A stretch of 57,170 nucleotides of DNA from Deltaproteobacteria bacterium (GTDB taxonomy: Bacteria; Desulfobacterota; Syntrophorhabdia; Syntrophorhabdales; Syntrophorhabdaceae). A program made the position numbers and the translations under genes. The notes under the pieces were generated by a model. That model was given only the letters and a program-made list of their open reading frames with translations, had not been told where the DNA came from and did not search any database. Shown here piece after piece: positions 46,731 through 55,963 of this stretch (its first letter is position 1; each line of letters opens with the position of its first letter). The DNA lies in NCBI GenBank assembly GCA_029553295.1, contig JAKPCK010000151.1:1-57170 (forward strand), written 5' to 3'.

Positions 46731-46760
46731 TTGACAAAAAACTAAGTGAATTGCTATATT
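46731..46760 (+). promoter_or_regulatory. sigma-70 promoter of rpoD
   Basis: A perfect TTGACA (46731-46736), an 18-base spacer and TATATT (46755-46760) with an extended TGC before it. Transcription should start near 46767, about 65 bases before the rpoD ATG and 20 bases before a terminator-type hairpin. Confidence 0.75.
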
Positions 46761-46786
46761 TAAACAAGGATGCAGAAAAAACTCAT

Positions 46787-46816
46787 GCCCTTTTAAAATT
46801 TAAAAAGGGCTTTTTT
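46787..46816 (+). terminator. intrinsic terminator or attenuator in the rpoD leader
   Basis: GCCCTTTT (46787-46794) pairs with AAAAGGGC (46803-46810) across a short A/T loop and is followed by six T (46811-46816). It lies between the predicted rpoD promoter and the ribosome-binding site (CTGGAG), so it may attenuate rpoD or simply end an upstream transcript. Confidence 0.7.
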
Positions 46817-46832
46817 ATATTCTGGAGATAAC

Positions 46833-48347
46833 ATGAGCATAAAAAATTATAGTGAAATTAAACACTTAATAGATATGGGCATGGAAAAGGGTTATCTCAC
46901 ACCAGATGAGATAAACGATGTCCTGCCCCAAAACATATTCTCACCGGAAGACATAGAGGATATCTTTGATTTTCTTTCAGAATCCAATATCGATATAGTA
47001 GAAACAATAAAAGAAAAGGTAGAGGTGCCAGAGGAGACTACCCATGAATGGACAGAGACCGAAAAGTTTCCCTCCGAGAGGACAGACAACATCATATGGT
47101 CATATCTTAAGGATATTGGTAAGGTCTCTCTCTTGACATCTGATGAGGAATATACAATAGCAAAAAAGATAGAGGAAGGTGAAAGGAGTATAAGAAAACT
47201 ACTCTTTGACCTCCCCCAGGCTATAAAAGAATTACAGGAGATAGGCGCACAGTTAAAAAAAGAAAATCTGAATATCATAGATATACTCAAGAATATAGAC
47301 GAGATGAACTATACAAAAAAGGATGAGGAGAAATACAAAAAAAGGACCATTACATTAATCAACAACGTCAAAAACCTCTTTGAAAAAAAAGAGGAACTCA
47401 AAAAGGCCATATCTAAATCTGAGGCTGGGCAGAAGAAACAATATGAAAAGAAATTAAAGGCGCTGGAGGCCAAGATTGATGAGAACCTGCTGAATTTGAG
47501 CCTCAACAAAAAAGTCCTTGAGGAGATAATAAAAAAGGTATCCAGGCAGATTGATTTCCTTGATGAACAAGAGGCAGATACTGTAAGGAAAAAATTGAAA
47601 GAGATAGCAGCCATAGAGAACGGGCTCAAGGCTGTAAAGAATAGGCTCATACAGGCAAACCTGAGGCTCGTTATAAATATAGCCAAGAAATATCTCAACA
47701 GAGGCCTCTCATTCCTTGACCTTATACAGGAAGGTAATATGGGGCTTATGAAGGCTGCAGAGAAATACGACTATCAGAAGGGTTATAAATTCTCCACATA
47801 CTCTACATGGTGGATCAGGCAGGCAATAACAAGGGCAATAGCAGATTATGCAAGGACAATCAGGGTCCCTGTCCATGTCCTTGAGACCATGAACAAGATA
47901 ACAAAGGTTACCATCTCCCTATTTCAGGAACTGGGGAGGGAGCCAAGCCTGGAGGAGATATCAGTAAAGGCAGGACTTCCTGTAGAGAAGGTCCGCAAGA
48001 TCATGAAGGTATCCAATGAGCCTATATCCATAGAGACACCCATAGGGGATGACGAATCAAAGCTCGGTGACTTCATAGCAGACCCCAAGTCACCTTCACC
48101 CTTTACAGAGCTTGTTACAATCTCTTTGAAAGAGGAGATATCAAAGGTCCTCTCCACACTTACCCCAAGAGAGGAAAAGGTGATTAGGATGAGGCTGGGT
48201 ATAGGTGAAAAGACAGATTATACCCTTGAAGAGGTAGGAGAGGTATTCGGGCTCACAAGGGAGAGGATAAGGCAGATAGAGGCCAAGGCCTTAAGAAAGC
48301 TTAAACACCCCTCAAGGCGCAAGAGACTTGAAAGCTTCCTTGAATAG
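46833..48347 (+). CDS. rpoD: RNA polymerase primary sigma factor RpoD (sigma-70 group 1)
   Basis: A 504-residue primary sigma factor. Region 1.1 is at the N-terminus (about residues 1-60, [20 protein letters not shown]) and region 1.2 has [18 protein letters not shown] rather short non-conserved region separates it from region 2 ([40 protein letters not shown]). Region 3 has [13 protein letters not shown], and region 4.2 ends [19 protein letters not shown]. Complete group 1 features mark it as the housekeeping sigma. No dnaG lies upstream, unlike the usual macromolecular-synthesis operon. A strong promoter and a terminator-like hairpin lie directly upstream. Confidence 0.96.
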   Translation: MSIKNYSEIKHLIDMGMEKGYLTPDEINDVLPQNIFSPEDIEDIFDFLSESNIDIVETIKEKVEVPEETTHEWTETEKFPSERTDNIIWSYLKDIGKVSLLTSDEEYTIAKKIEEGERSIRKLLFDLPQAIKELQEIGAQLKKENLNIIDILKNIDEMNYTKKDEEKYKKRTITLINNVKNLFEKKEELKKAISKSEAGQKKQYEKKLKALEAKIDENLLNLSLNKKVLEEIIKKVSRQIDFLDEQEADTVRKKLKEIAAIENGLKAVKNRLIQANLRLVINIAKKYLNRGLSFLDLIQEGNMGLMKAAEKYDYQKGYKFSTYSTWWIRQAITRAIADYARTIRVPVHVLETMNKITKVTISLFQELGREPSLEEISVKAGLPVEKVRKIMKVSNEPISIETPIGDDESKLGDFIADPKSPSPFTELVTISLKEEISKVLSTLTPREEKVIRMRLGIGEKTDYTLEEVGEVFGLTRERIRQIEAKALRKLKHPSRRKRLESFLE

Positions 48348-48395
48348 TAGATAGTCATTTTTAATTTTTTCCGTTAAAACGAATAAATAGAAAAC

Positions 48396-48430
48396 GGGGC
48401 AGCATGTTTTTAGCATGCTTGCCCCTTTGT
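48396..48430 (+). terminator. rho-independent terminator of rpoD
   Basis: GGGGCA-GCATG (48396-48406) pairs with CATGC-T-TGCCCC (48413-48425) with one bulged T, and is followed by TTTGTTGTTTTT. It separates rpoD from the convergent chemoreceptor gene. Confidence 0.88.
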
Positions 48431-48435
48431 TGTTT

Positions 48436-50070
48436 TTATGAAAGCCTGAAGAATCTAACGGTCTCGTCGAGTTTGGTTGCTATCCTTGATAGACCCACTG
48501 CTGCCTGGGCTGTCTCCTGGGAGCTTGCAGTGGTATCCCTTGATGCATTGGCAATATCAACTATCTCTTTGCTTATCTGTTCAGATGTTGCCGACATCTC
48601 TTCTGTTGCAGAGGCAATCTGCTGCACCATAAGCTGGAGTTCATCTGAACTCTTGACAATTGCCTTTAATGCATCCCCTGCCTGGGTCGTGAGCTCCACA
48701 CCTGACTGGACCTTTGTTGTTGCGCTGTCCATGATATCAACAGCCTTTGTGACCTCATTCTGTATGGCCTTTATCATATCCTCTATCTCAGAGGTTGCCT
48801 GTGCTGTCCTCTCTGCAAGCTTGCGGACCTCATCGGCAACAACAGCAAAGCCCCTCCCCTGTTCACCGGCACGGGCTGCCTCTATTGCAGCATTCAGGGC
48901 AAGGAGGTTTGTCTGGTCTGCAATATCATTTATAACGCTTACAATCTCGCCGATATGGACTGACCTCTCACCGAGAGACTTGACAAATTTTGCAGATTCA
49001 TTGACTGTTTCATCTATCTCTCTAACCTCGCTTACAGACTTTTCTACTATGCTGTTACCATGCTGGGCAGTGTCTACGGCCCTCTTTGCAGATTCCGCTA
49101 TACTTGCCGTGTTCTTTGCCACATCTACAACGGTCTGCGACATCTCCTCGCTTGCTGTGGCCACAGAATTGGCCCTGGACGAGGAACTCTCTGCTGTCCT
49201 GGACATCTCCTCGGCAATGGATGACAGTTGTGTTGCCGAGGATGTAAGGGAGTGGACGCTGGTTATAATCTCATTGAAGACGTTTTTGAGATTTGTATTT
49301 AAGGCATCCATGGCCCTGGCAATAACACCGAGTTCATCACCCCTATTTATGGCATTCTGGGATATGGAGAATGTAAAGTCCCCCTTTGACATAAGCTCGA
49401 GTTGCTCTGCTGCCTTCTCAACAGGTGCCTTTATGCTTTTAGTGGTCTTCATGGACATAAATATACCTATAATTATGGACACAGCACCTACAATAAGGAT
49501 TATTATGAGGAGCTTATTGCTATATGAGACCAGTCTCTTCACCTTTTCCTCGAGGAGTTTCTGTTGGTTTCTGATGATATTGTTTGCAGCCTCAACAAGT
49601 AGAGTTGTTGTCTGCCTGGTCTCGTTCATATAGAGCACCTGTGCCTCCTGCTTTTTCCCCTCGTTTACAAGCTGTATAATCTTATTGTTTATCTCAGCAC
49701 CCTGGGTGACCGCATCCTTAAACCTCTTGAGAAGGTCTTTCTCCTCCTGGGTCTCCAGGAGCTTTTCGAGCTTTTCTACTGCCTCTTTATATTTTGGTCT
49801 TAATATGAGGATGCTATTTTTTTCCTCCTCCACTATCTCCGGTGTGGCAAAGGGCATAACAGCCACTGACCTCGTTATGCTGTCTATAGCATCCTTCATG
49901 TCATTTGCATACTTTATCTTTGGTTCATCAACGGTGATAAGTCTCGTAAGCATTGAATTGGTCATCGTGGAGTTGACAATAAAAAGCGCACATAGGATAA
50001 TCATAAGAAAGATCAGCATCCCGAATCCAATACCCAATTTCTTACCAATTTTGACATTATCTAACTTCAT
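48436..50070 (-). CDS. methyl-accepting chemotaxis protein
   Basis: A 544-residue membrane chemoreceptor. Membrane helix 1 is at about residues 11-33 ([20 protein letters not shown]), followed by a roughly 150-residue periplasmic four-helix-bundle sensor. Helix 2 is at about 188-208 ([19 protein letters not shown]), then a HAMP domain ([17 protein letters not shown]) and the signalling hairpin with tip [20 protein letters not shown] and [15 protein letters not shown]. The ligand is unknown. I chose ATG 50070, behind GGAGGAG, not an ATG five codons upstream. It lacks a CheR-binding C-terminal pentapeptide. A sigma-28 promoter lies about 70 bases upstream. Confidence 0.95.
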   Translation of the reverse strand: MKLDNVKIGKKLGIGFGMLIFLMIILCALFIVNSTMTNSMLTRLITVDEPKIKYANDMKDAIDSITRSVAVMPFATPEIVEEEKNSILILRPKYKEAVEKLEKLLETQEEKDLLKRFKDAVTQGAEINNKIIQLVNEGKKQEAQVLYMNETRQTTTLLVEAANNIIRNQQKLLEEKVKRLVSYSNKLLIIILIVGAVSIIIGIFMSMKTTKSIKAPVEKAAEQLELMSKGDFTFSISQNAINRGDELGVIARAMDALNTNLKNVFNEIITSVHSLTSSATQLSSIAEEMSRTAESSSSRANSVATASEEMSQTVVDVAKNTASIAESAKRAVDTAQHGNSIVEKSVSEVREIDETVNESAKFVKSLGERSVHIGEIVSVINDIADQTNLLALNAAIEAARAGEQGRGFAVVADEVRKLAERTAQATSEIEDMIKAIQNEVTKAVDIMDSATTKVQSGVELTTQAGDALKAIVKSSDELQLMVQQIASATEEMSATSEQISKEIVDIANASRDTTASSQETAQAAVGLSRIATKLDETVRFFRLS

Positions 50071-50139
50071 AGCTCCTCCAGACAAAAAATTTTAGAGTAT
50101 TTTCTGCAAAATGGTCCATCTTTATATTGCTTATATTTA

Positions 50140-50166
50140 TTATCGAAAAAACTCGACAAGACTTAA
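50140..50166 (-). promoter_or_regulatory. sigma-28 (FliA) promoter of the chemoreceptor gene
   Basis: On the minus strand: TTAAGTCT, 11 bases, TTCGATAA; six of eight bases match in each half and the spacing is exact. It reads toward the chemoreceptor. Confidence 0.82.
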
Positions 50167-50248
50167 GGCAAATGTGAGTAAATGAACAATAAAAATTTGA
50201 AAATGCTTTATTCAGTAAGTATATCACAACTCTGTTGAAGTTTAACCC

Positions 50249-51312
50249 TTGACAAGCTTTAGGGTTATCTGTAAAGATAACGAAAAAAGGTTAAATGGGA
50301 TAGTGGATAGATCATCAGATAGGTTAAAAGAAAACCCAAGGGAACAGATAGGCTTTGCAGATATCATCCTTGACGAATCCCCTGTCTTTTTTGTGGCCAT
50401 AGGAAGGGACGGAAAGACTATACGGATGAACACCACCATGCTAAAGGCCCTTGAATATACACCTGATGAGGTTGAAGATGTTGATTATCTTACAACCTTT
50501 GTCCCTGAGGAAGACCGTGAAGGTCTTATGAGGGTGTTTAAAAAGATAGTAGAACATGGTGAACAGACATTAAACGAGAACAGGGTTATAAGTAAGACCG
50601 GAAAGGTCTATTTTATTGAATGGCACGGAAAGCCTGTGTTTGGCCCTGATGGGTCATTTGATTTTTTTGTTGGGGTTGGTATCGACATCACAAAACGTAA
50701 GGACATGGAAAAGTCATTAACCCAGAGCCTTGAGAGGCTCCGCAGGTCTATAAGTGGTATAGTAGATGCCATAAGCATGACAGTGGAGATAAGGGACCCA
50801 TATACTGCAGGCCACCAGAGACGGGTTGCCTGGCTCGCAAGGGCAATTGCCCAGGAGATGGGGCTTTCCAGTGAGATGGTAGAGGGTGTACGTACAGCAG
50901 ACAGATCCATGACATAGATAAGATAGCTGTCCCGGCAGAGATATTGACGATGCCGAGAAAATTAACACCCATTGAGTTCAGTATAATAAAGACCCACCCG
51001 GAAATGGGCTATAATATCTTAAAAGATATAGATTTTCCGTATCCACTGGCAGATATAGTGTTACAGCATCATGAACGTCTTGATGGTTCAGGTTATCCAA
51101 AGGGGATAAAGGGGGATGAGATAATAATCGAGTCACGTATCTTAGCTGTGGCAGATGTGGTGGAGGCTATAGCATCCCACCGTCCTTATAGACCCGCCCA
51201 GGGTATAGACATTGCACTGGGGGAGATTGAGATAAATAAAGGCATATTATACGACGAAAAGGCAGTAGATGCATGTATAAGGCTGTTTAAAGAAAAGGGA
51301 TTCAATTTTTGA
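50249..51312 (+). pseudogene. decayed PAS plus HD-GYP phosphodiesterase gene
   Basis: Two frames encode one protein. The first (to 50917) has a PAS domain (ILDESPVFFVAIGRDGKTIR; VGVGIDITKRKDMEK) and the start of an HD-GYP domain (VEIRDPYTAGHQRRVAWLA). One missing base near 50900-50905 shifts the frame. The rest (IHDIDKIAVPAEILTMPRKL, then HHERLDGSGYPKGI) is read to 51312. The metal-site motif reads HDIDK instead of HDxGK, a separate change of Gly to Asp. The 5' end has only TTG or GTG as starts (50249, 50303). Two independent defects point to a true pseudogene, not a sequencing slip. Confidence 0.85.
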
Positions 51313-51314
51313 TA

Positions 51315-51347
51315 AAAAAAGCCAACCCGGTTAAGGGTTGGCTTTTT
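51315..51347. terminator. bidirectional rho-independent terminator
   Basis: AAAAAGCCAACCC-GGTTAA-GGGTTGGCTTTTT is a perfect 13-pair stem flanked by A and T runs, so it works on both strands. It ends the HD-GYP pseudogene and, on the other strand, the Hdr/Mvh/GNAT operon. Confidence 0.93.
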
Positions 51348-51367
51348 CATAGTCAAATCTATCCGTT

Positions 51368-51817
51368 TTAGAGGACCCTCTCCAGGTTAATGAGCTTTGA
51401 AGGGCTGAATTTATTGGCGCTGAAAAAGTGTATGAGCTTGGCATCGTCCCAGTCTACAAGGGTGTTTACCTTTTCAACCCCGAGCTTTTTAAGATGGGCC
51501 ATATACTCGTTTATGAGTAGCTCACCTATGCCTTTCCTCTGATAATCCGGGTCAACACCTATTGTATCAAGGGTCGCCTTTTCCTGGGATATACCGAATT
51601 CACCTATGTAAAGCTCACCCATGACAAAGCCTACCACTGTCCCATCATCTGTCTCTGCAACTAAAGATGTGGGGACATAGTCCTTTGATTGGACAAACCT
51701 CTCAAACTTCAGCTTATAGTATTCAGGCCTTCTTTGTCCGAGGACTTTATGGTCAATCCTTACAATTGCATCAAAGTCTTCTGCCCTCATAAGCCTAATC
51801 TTAATGTTTGTCTCCAT
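51368..51817 (-). CDS. GNAT-family N-acetyltransferase, last gene of the Hdr/Mvh operon
   Basis: A 149-residue GNAT domain with the acetyl-CoA loop DYQRKGIGELLINEY (about residues 95-109), the preceding strand LDTIGVDP and the ending HFFSANKFSPSKLINLERVL. Its ribosome-binding site, AAAGGAGGGGG, is strong. It follows the mvhD gene by 50 bases and is followed by a terminator, so it is probably co-transcribed with the electron-transfer genes. It is a paralogue of the GNAT at 41.2 kb. A role in acylating lysines of neighbouring enzymes is conceivable but unproven. Confidence 0.87.
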   Translation of the reverse strand: METNIKIRLMRAEDFDAIVRIDHKVLGQRRPEYYKLKFERFVQSKDYVPTSLVAETDDGTVVGFVMGELYIGEFGISQEKATLDTIGVDPDYQRKGIGELLINEYMAHLKKLGVEKVNTLVDWDDAKLIHFFSANKFSPSKLINLERVL

Positions 51818-51867
51818 GGCACCCCCTCCTTTTATGTTTTATAGGAAGTGTAGCATCAGGGGCGTGT

Positions 51868-52725
51868 TTATGCAACCTCTTTTTCTTTTCCCTTCCTCAC
51901 TATTGCCCTTTTGTCCTCAGGTATAGGAGGCGGGACAGGCTGACCAACAATCTTTGTCACAGCACCAAATCTCGGAGGGCATGCCTCAAGACATGTCCCA
52001 CATTTAATGCACTTGTCCTGATTGATGATATGGACCATATTCTTTTTGCTGTCTATGGCCTCCACAGGACACCTTCTTGCACAGGTCATACATGCCTGAC
52101 ACTTTTCAGGGTCTATCCAGTATGATGGTATCTCGGCAAAGAGCCTCTCTATCTCCTCTTTGGTAAAGTAGTCCTTATGGATACTCATATCTTCATGGGG
52201 CGTATCGAGTCTCTTGGCAAGCTTTTCATTCATGGCCACCTTTATATAAGGGACAAGCCTGATTACCTCGGCAAGCCTTGCCTTCATCTGCGCCTCATCT
52301 ATACCCTCTGCCTTACCCAGTGGGCCTACTTCCCTTATCTTCTTTGTAAAGTCATTCACATGCTCGACAAAGAGGTTTGCCTCAGCACCGGACATATACC
52401 TCATTCTCAATCTCTCAGGGTTAATCCCTATATATTCCAGGAGCCTTTTGCACAGGAGGACCATATTCTGGGTATGATAGTTACCGTGAGTAATATAGTT
52501 ACACTCATTTAGATGACATGCACCGATGAAGACCCCATCCAGTCCGTTGGAGAAGGCCCTGAGCACAAAGGCGAGGTCCACTCTACCGGAACACATGACG
52601 CGTATAAGCCTTATTTCATTTGAATATTGCAGTCTGGAAACTCCAGCCAGGTCAGCTGCGCCGTAAGCTCACCAGTTGCATGCAAAGCCGAGTATTCTTG
52701 GTTTAAATTTAATGGCTGCGCTCAT
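51868..52725 (-). CDS. mvhD: MvhD-type electron-transfer selenoprotein with two [4Fe-4S] ferredoxin motifs (BamF-like)
   Basis: A 285-residue product if the in-frame TGA at 52669-52671 is read as selenocysteine (Sec19). From ATG 52725, behind AAGGAGATGAG, the protein reads MSAAIKFKPRILGFACNW, then Sec, then AYGAADLAGVSRLQY. Canonical MvhD has CNWCxYxxAD here, so Sec replaces a cluster cysteine. The MvhD core continues with MCSGRVDLAFVLRAF and GVFIGACHLNECNY. A C-terminal extension has CQACMTCARRCPVEAID (from about 209) and CIKCGTCLEACPP (from about 239). MvhD passes electrons to HdrA, which is encoded just upstream. An initiator at 52596 would give a truncated 242-residue protein without the cluster site. 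Confidence 0.92.
52629..52659 (-). promoter_or_regulatory. candidate bacterial SECIS element in mvhD
   Basis: Downstream of the TGA on the minus strand, CTGGA-GTT-TCCAG (52646-52634) forms a five-pair stem whose loop begins 28 bases after the TGA. Outer GCAG/CTGC arms (52659-52656 and 52632-52629) can also pair. Position and size fit a bacterial SelB-binding hairpin. Confidence 0.6.
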
Positions 52726-52769
52726 ACCTTCTCATCTCCTTTTTTAAATTCTTGTTTTTAAATGTTTTT

Positions 52770-55700
52770 TTATGCATTTTGTGCCACCGCATCTATCTGT
52801 TTCATAATCTGTTCATCAGAGATAACTGCATCTACTTGAGCAATTAGTTCATCATCTGTATAGTGTTTCAGTTTTATGGCACCTGTTGGGCACTTGGAGT
52901 TGCAAAGTCCATCACCCTTACAGAGGACAGGGTTTACAACAGCCTTTTTACCGAGCCTTGTCTCTCTGAGCTCCAAAGCACCGTATGTACAGACCGCAAC
53001 ACATGCACCACATCCCATACACCTCTTCTCATCTACCTCGCAGACAGAACCCGATGCAGTTACCACATCATTTGATAAGAGGGTCAGGACCCTGCCTGCA
53101 GCACCATATGACTGGTTGATGGTCTCCTGCATGAATTTGGGGTAATGGGCAAGTCCACATAGAAATACGCCGTCTGTGGCAAACTCAACAGGTCTCAATT
53201 TCACATGGGCCTCTTTAAAGAAGCCATCAAGGCTCAATACTACCTTGAACTGATTTGCAATCTCCTTTGTGGATTCTGACGGGATAATGGCAGCAGCAAG
53301 GGAGACAATGTCTGCATCGAGCTCAAGTTTTTTATTGAGTATGTAGTCTGTTGCTGTGACCTTAAGGACAGACCTTCCGTCTTCTGCCTCGCCAGGCTCA
53401 ACTGTAGGTTTGTCTTCAGGCTCATAGCGGATGAATCTTACATCCTTAGATGCTGCCTCACGATAGTAGTCCTCATTGAATCCATATGTCCTCATATCCC
53501 TGAACAGGATATAAACGTCTGCCTCAGGGTTTTTCTCCTTGAGCATGAGGGCATTCTTTATAGAGCCACTACAGCATATCCTGCTACAGTAGTTTCTGTC
53601 CTCATTCCTGCAACCCACGCACTGAATCATTACAATGCTCTGGGCGTTCATAACCAAATCATCCTCTTTTACTATCTTTTCTTCAAGCTCAAGGTTTGTA
53701 ACAACCCTCTCGTCCTCGCCGTATAGGTATTCTGTTGGTTTGTATATATCTGCACCTATGGCAATGACAGTTGCACCGTGTTTTATCTCTACAGGCCCTC
53801 TGCTTGAATTGATCTTTGTCACGAAATTTCCAATATACCCTGTGGCTTCTGTAATTGTAGCCTCGGTGTATATATGGATTAACGGATGGCTATAAACTTT
53901 GCCAGTTAACTCTTTAAGGTATGCCTGGACATCTAAACCCTGGAGTGTTCTATAAACCTTTCTCGCATTACCACCGAGCTCTTTCTCTTTTTCTACAATA
54001 AAGACCTCATGCCCCTGATTGGCAATGGATAGGGCACAGTTCATTCCTGCCACACCGCCTCCTACAATAAGACAACGCTTATCAACAGGCAGGTCAAACT
54101 CCTGGAGCGGCTCGAGATGACATGCACGGGCTACAGACATCCTTATTAAATCATGGGCCTTCTTTGTTGCCTCTTCTTTTTCCTTTGAGTGGACCCATGA
54201 GTTATGCTCCCTGATATTGGCCATCTCATAATAATACTGGTTTATCCCTGCCTCCCTCAGTGTATCACGGAATAAAGGTTCCAGAGTCCTCGGTGAACAT
54301 GCAGCCACAACAACCCTGTTGAGCCCTTTCTCCTTTATCATATCTGTTATCTCTTTAGCAGAGTTGGTGGCGCAGGAGAAGAGCTGCTCCTGGGCATATA
54401 CAACATTGGGGAGGGTCTTACAGTATTCCACGGTCTCCGGGACATTGACTACCCTACCGATATTGGCTCCACAGTGACATACAAAAACACCTACCCTTGG
54501 TTCCTCTGAAGAGAGGTCCTGCTCTGGTGGATAAACCCTCTCCTTTGCCAGGTTGCCCCTTCTGTATTTTAATAGTTCCCCGACCTGAGAGCCTGCACCG
54601 CTTGCGCTAAAGACAGATTCTGGTATGTCAATGGGGCCCTGAAGTGCACCGCTTACAAAGATACCGGGGATATTGGTCTCCATAGGATTTGTAGGGTTTA
54701 GTTTACAAAAATTATGCTCATTGAGTTCTATGCCAAATTTTTTCACTATATCCTGGACATCAACAGGCGGGTTCATACCTACAGAGAGGACCACCATGTC
54801 GAACTCTTCCTCTTTTACACCCTCATCGGGGGTGGAATAACGGATCGTTACATTCTTTGTTACAGGGTCCTCTTTGACTATAGATACATAGCTCCTGAAG
54901 AAACGGATGCCAGGTAGCGCCTCTGTCCTCTGGAAATATCGCTCAAAGTCCTTTCCATATGACCTTATATCATTATGGAATATAGTACATTTTGCATCTG
55001 CATCGTGGTCTTTGGTAAGGATTACCTGTTTCTGTGTATATGTGCAGCAGACTGCCGAACAATAGCTGTTGCCACCCTCTATTACCTGCCTTGAACCGAC
55101 ACACTGGATCCAGGCAATATTGTGGGGGTGTTTTTTATCAGATGCCCTTAATATCTCACCTTGGTAGGGACCTGTAGAGCATAGGAGACGCTCATAGTCC
55201 ATACTGGTTACCACATTCTTGAATTCCCCATAACGATATTCCTTCATAACCTTTGGGTCAAAGGGTTCAAACCCAGGGGATAGTATGATAGCCCCTACCC
55301 TTATGTTCATCTTCTGGGGTTTCTGTGTAAAGTCTATGGCATTGTTCTTACAGACTGCCTCACATATCCTGCATTTATCTTCCTTGAGATATAGACAGCT
55401 CTCATCTATGTATGCAATAAGGGGTATTGCCTGGGCAAAATAGATGTGCACTGCCTTGTTAAGGGATATCTCCTGATTATACTGGTCTGGATACTGGACA
55501 GGACAGTATTCAACACATGTTGTACAGCCTGTGCATTTATCCTCTTTTATATATCTCGGTTTTTTAATGAGTGTTACAAGAAAATCACCTACCTCACCCT
55601 CTACCTCATGGACCTCAGTATAGGTGAGAACCTCTATATTTGGATGCCGGCCGACCTCGACCAGTTTAGGTGCGAGAATTCACATTGAGCAGTCATTGGT

Positions 55701-55910
55701 GGGGAAGGTCTTATCAAGCTGGGCCATATGGCCACCTATACTCGGGGCCTTTTCAATCAGGTATACCTTGAAACCAGCTGCAGCAAGGTCCAAGGATGCC
55801 TGAATGCCGCTGATACCTCCACCAACAACCATGACATCCCCAAAATTGTCTTTGCCGAGTCTCTGTCTTAATTGTTGAATGTTCTCTTTGAGCGATATTA
55901 CGTTTTCCAC
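52770..55910 (-). CDS. hdrA: HdrA-type iron-sulfur flavoprotein, tandem form, selenoprotein (BamE-like)
   Basis: 1046 residues if the TGA at 55680-55682 is read as selenocysteine (Sec77). The start is GTG 55910 behind GAGGTGAT. The first half has FAD motif [15 protein letters not shown] (about 28-42), TFPTNDCSM-Sec-ILAPKL where HdrA has Cys, ferredoxin-type [15 protein letters not shown] (about 118) and [13 protein letters not shown] (about 290). The second half has the HdrA N-terminal domain ([31 protein letters not shown]), a second FAD motif [14 protein letters not shown] (about 617), a second CVGC/CSRICC site, and two C-terminal clusters, [11 protein letters not shown] (about 965) and [12 protein letters not shown] (about 1000). 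HdrA is the flavin site of electron bifurcation. Confidence 0.93.
55647..55664 (-). promoter_or_regulatory. candidate bacterial SECIS element in hdrA
   Basis: Fifteen bases after the TGA, CTGGTCG-AGGT-CGGCCGG forms a seven-pair stem (two G-T pairs) with an AGGT loop. The loop matches the AGGU of the E. coli fdhF SECIS that SelB recognises, at nearly the same distance. Confidence 0.75.
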
Positions 55911-55963
55911 TTTCTATCACCTCATTATTTTTTTTGTGCCTGTCTCCATATGAAAAGGCCTTT

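Noticed and set aside
48404-49633. 409-codon open frame opposite the chemoreceptor
   Set aside because: It is serine/alanine-rich antisense of the conserved MCP signalling domain, with no start signal or recognisable domain.
52597-52725. Reading the TGA in mvhD as a pseudogene stop
   Set aside because: The stop falls exactly on a conserved cluster Cys column, with a strong start upstream and a SECIS-like hairpin; the same happens in hdrA.
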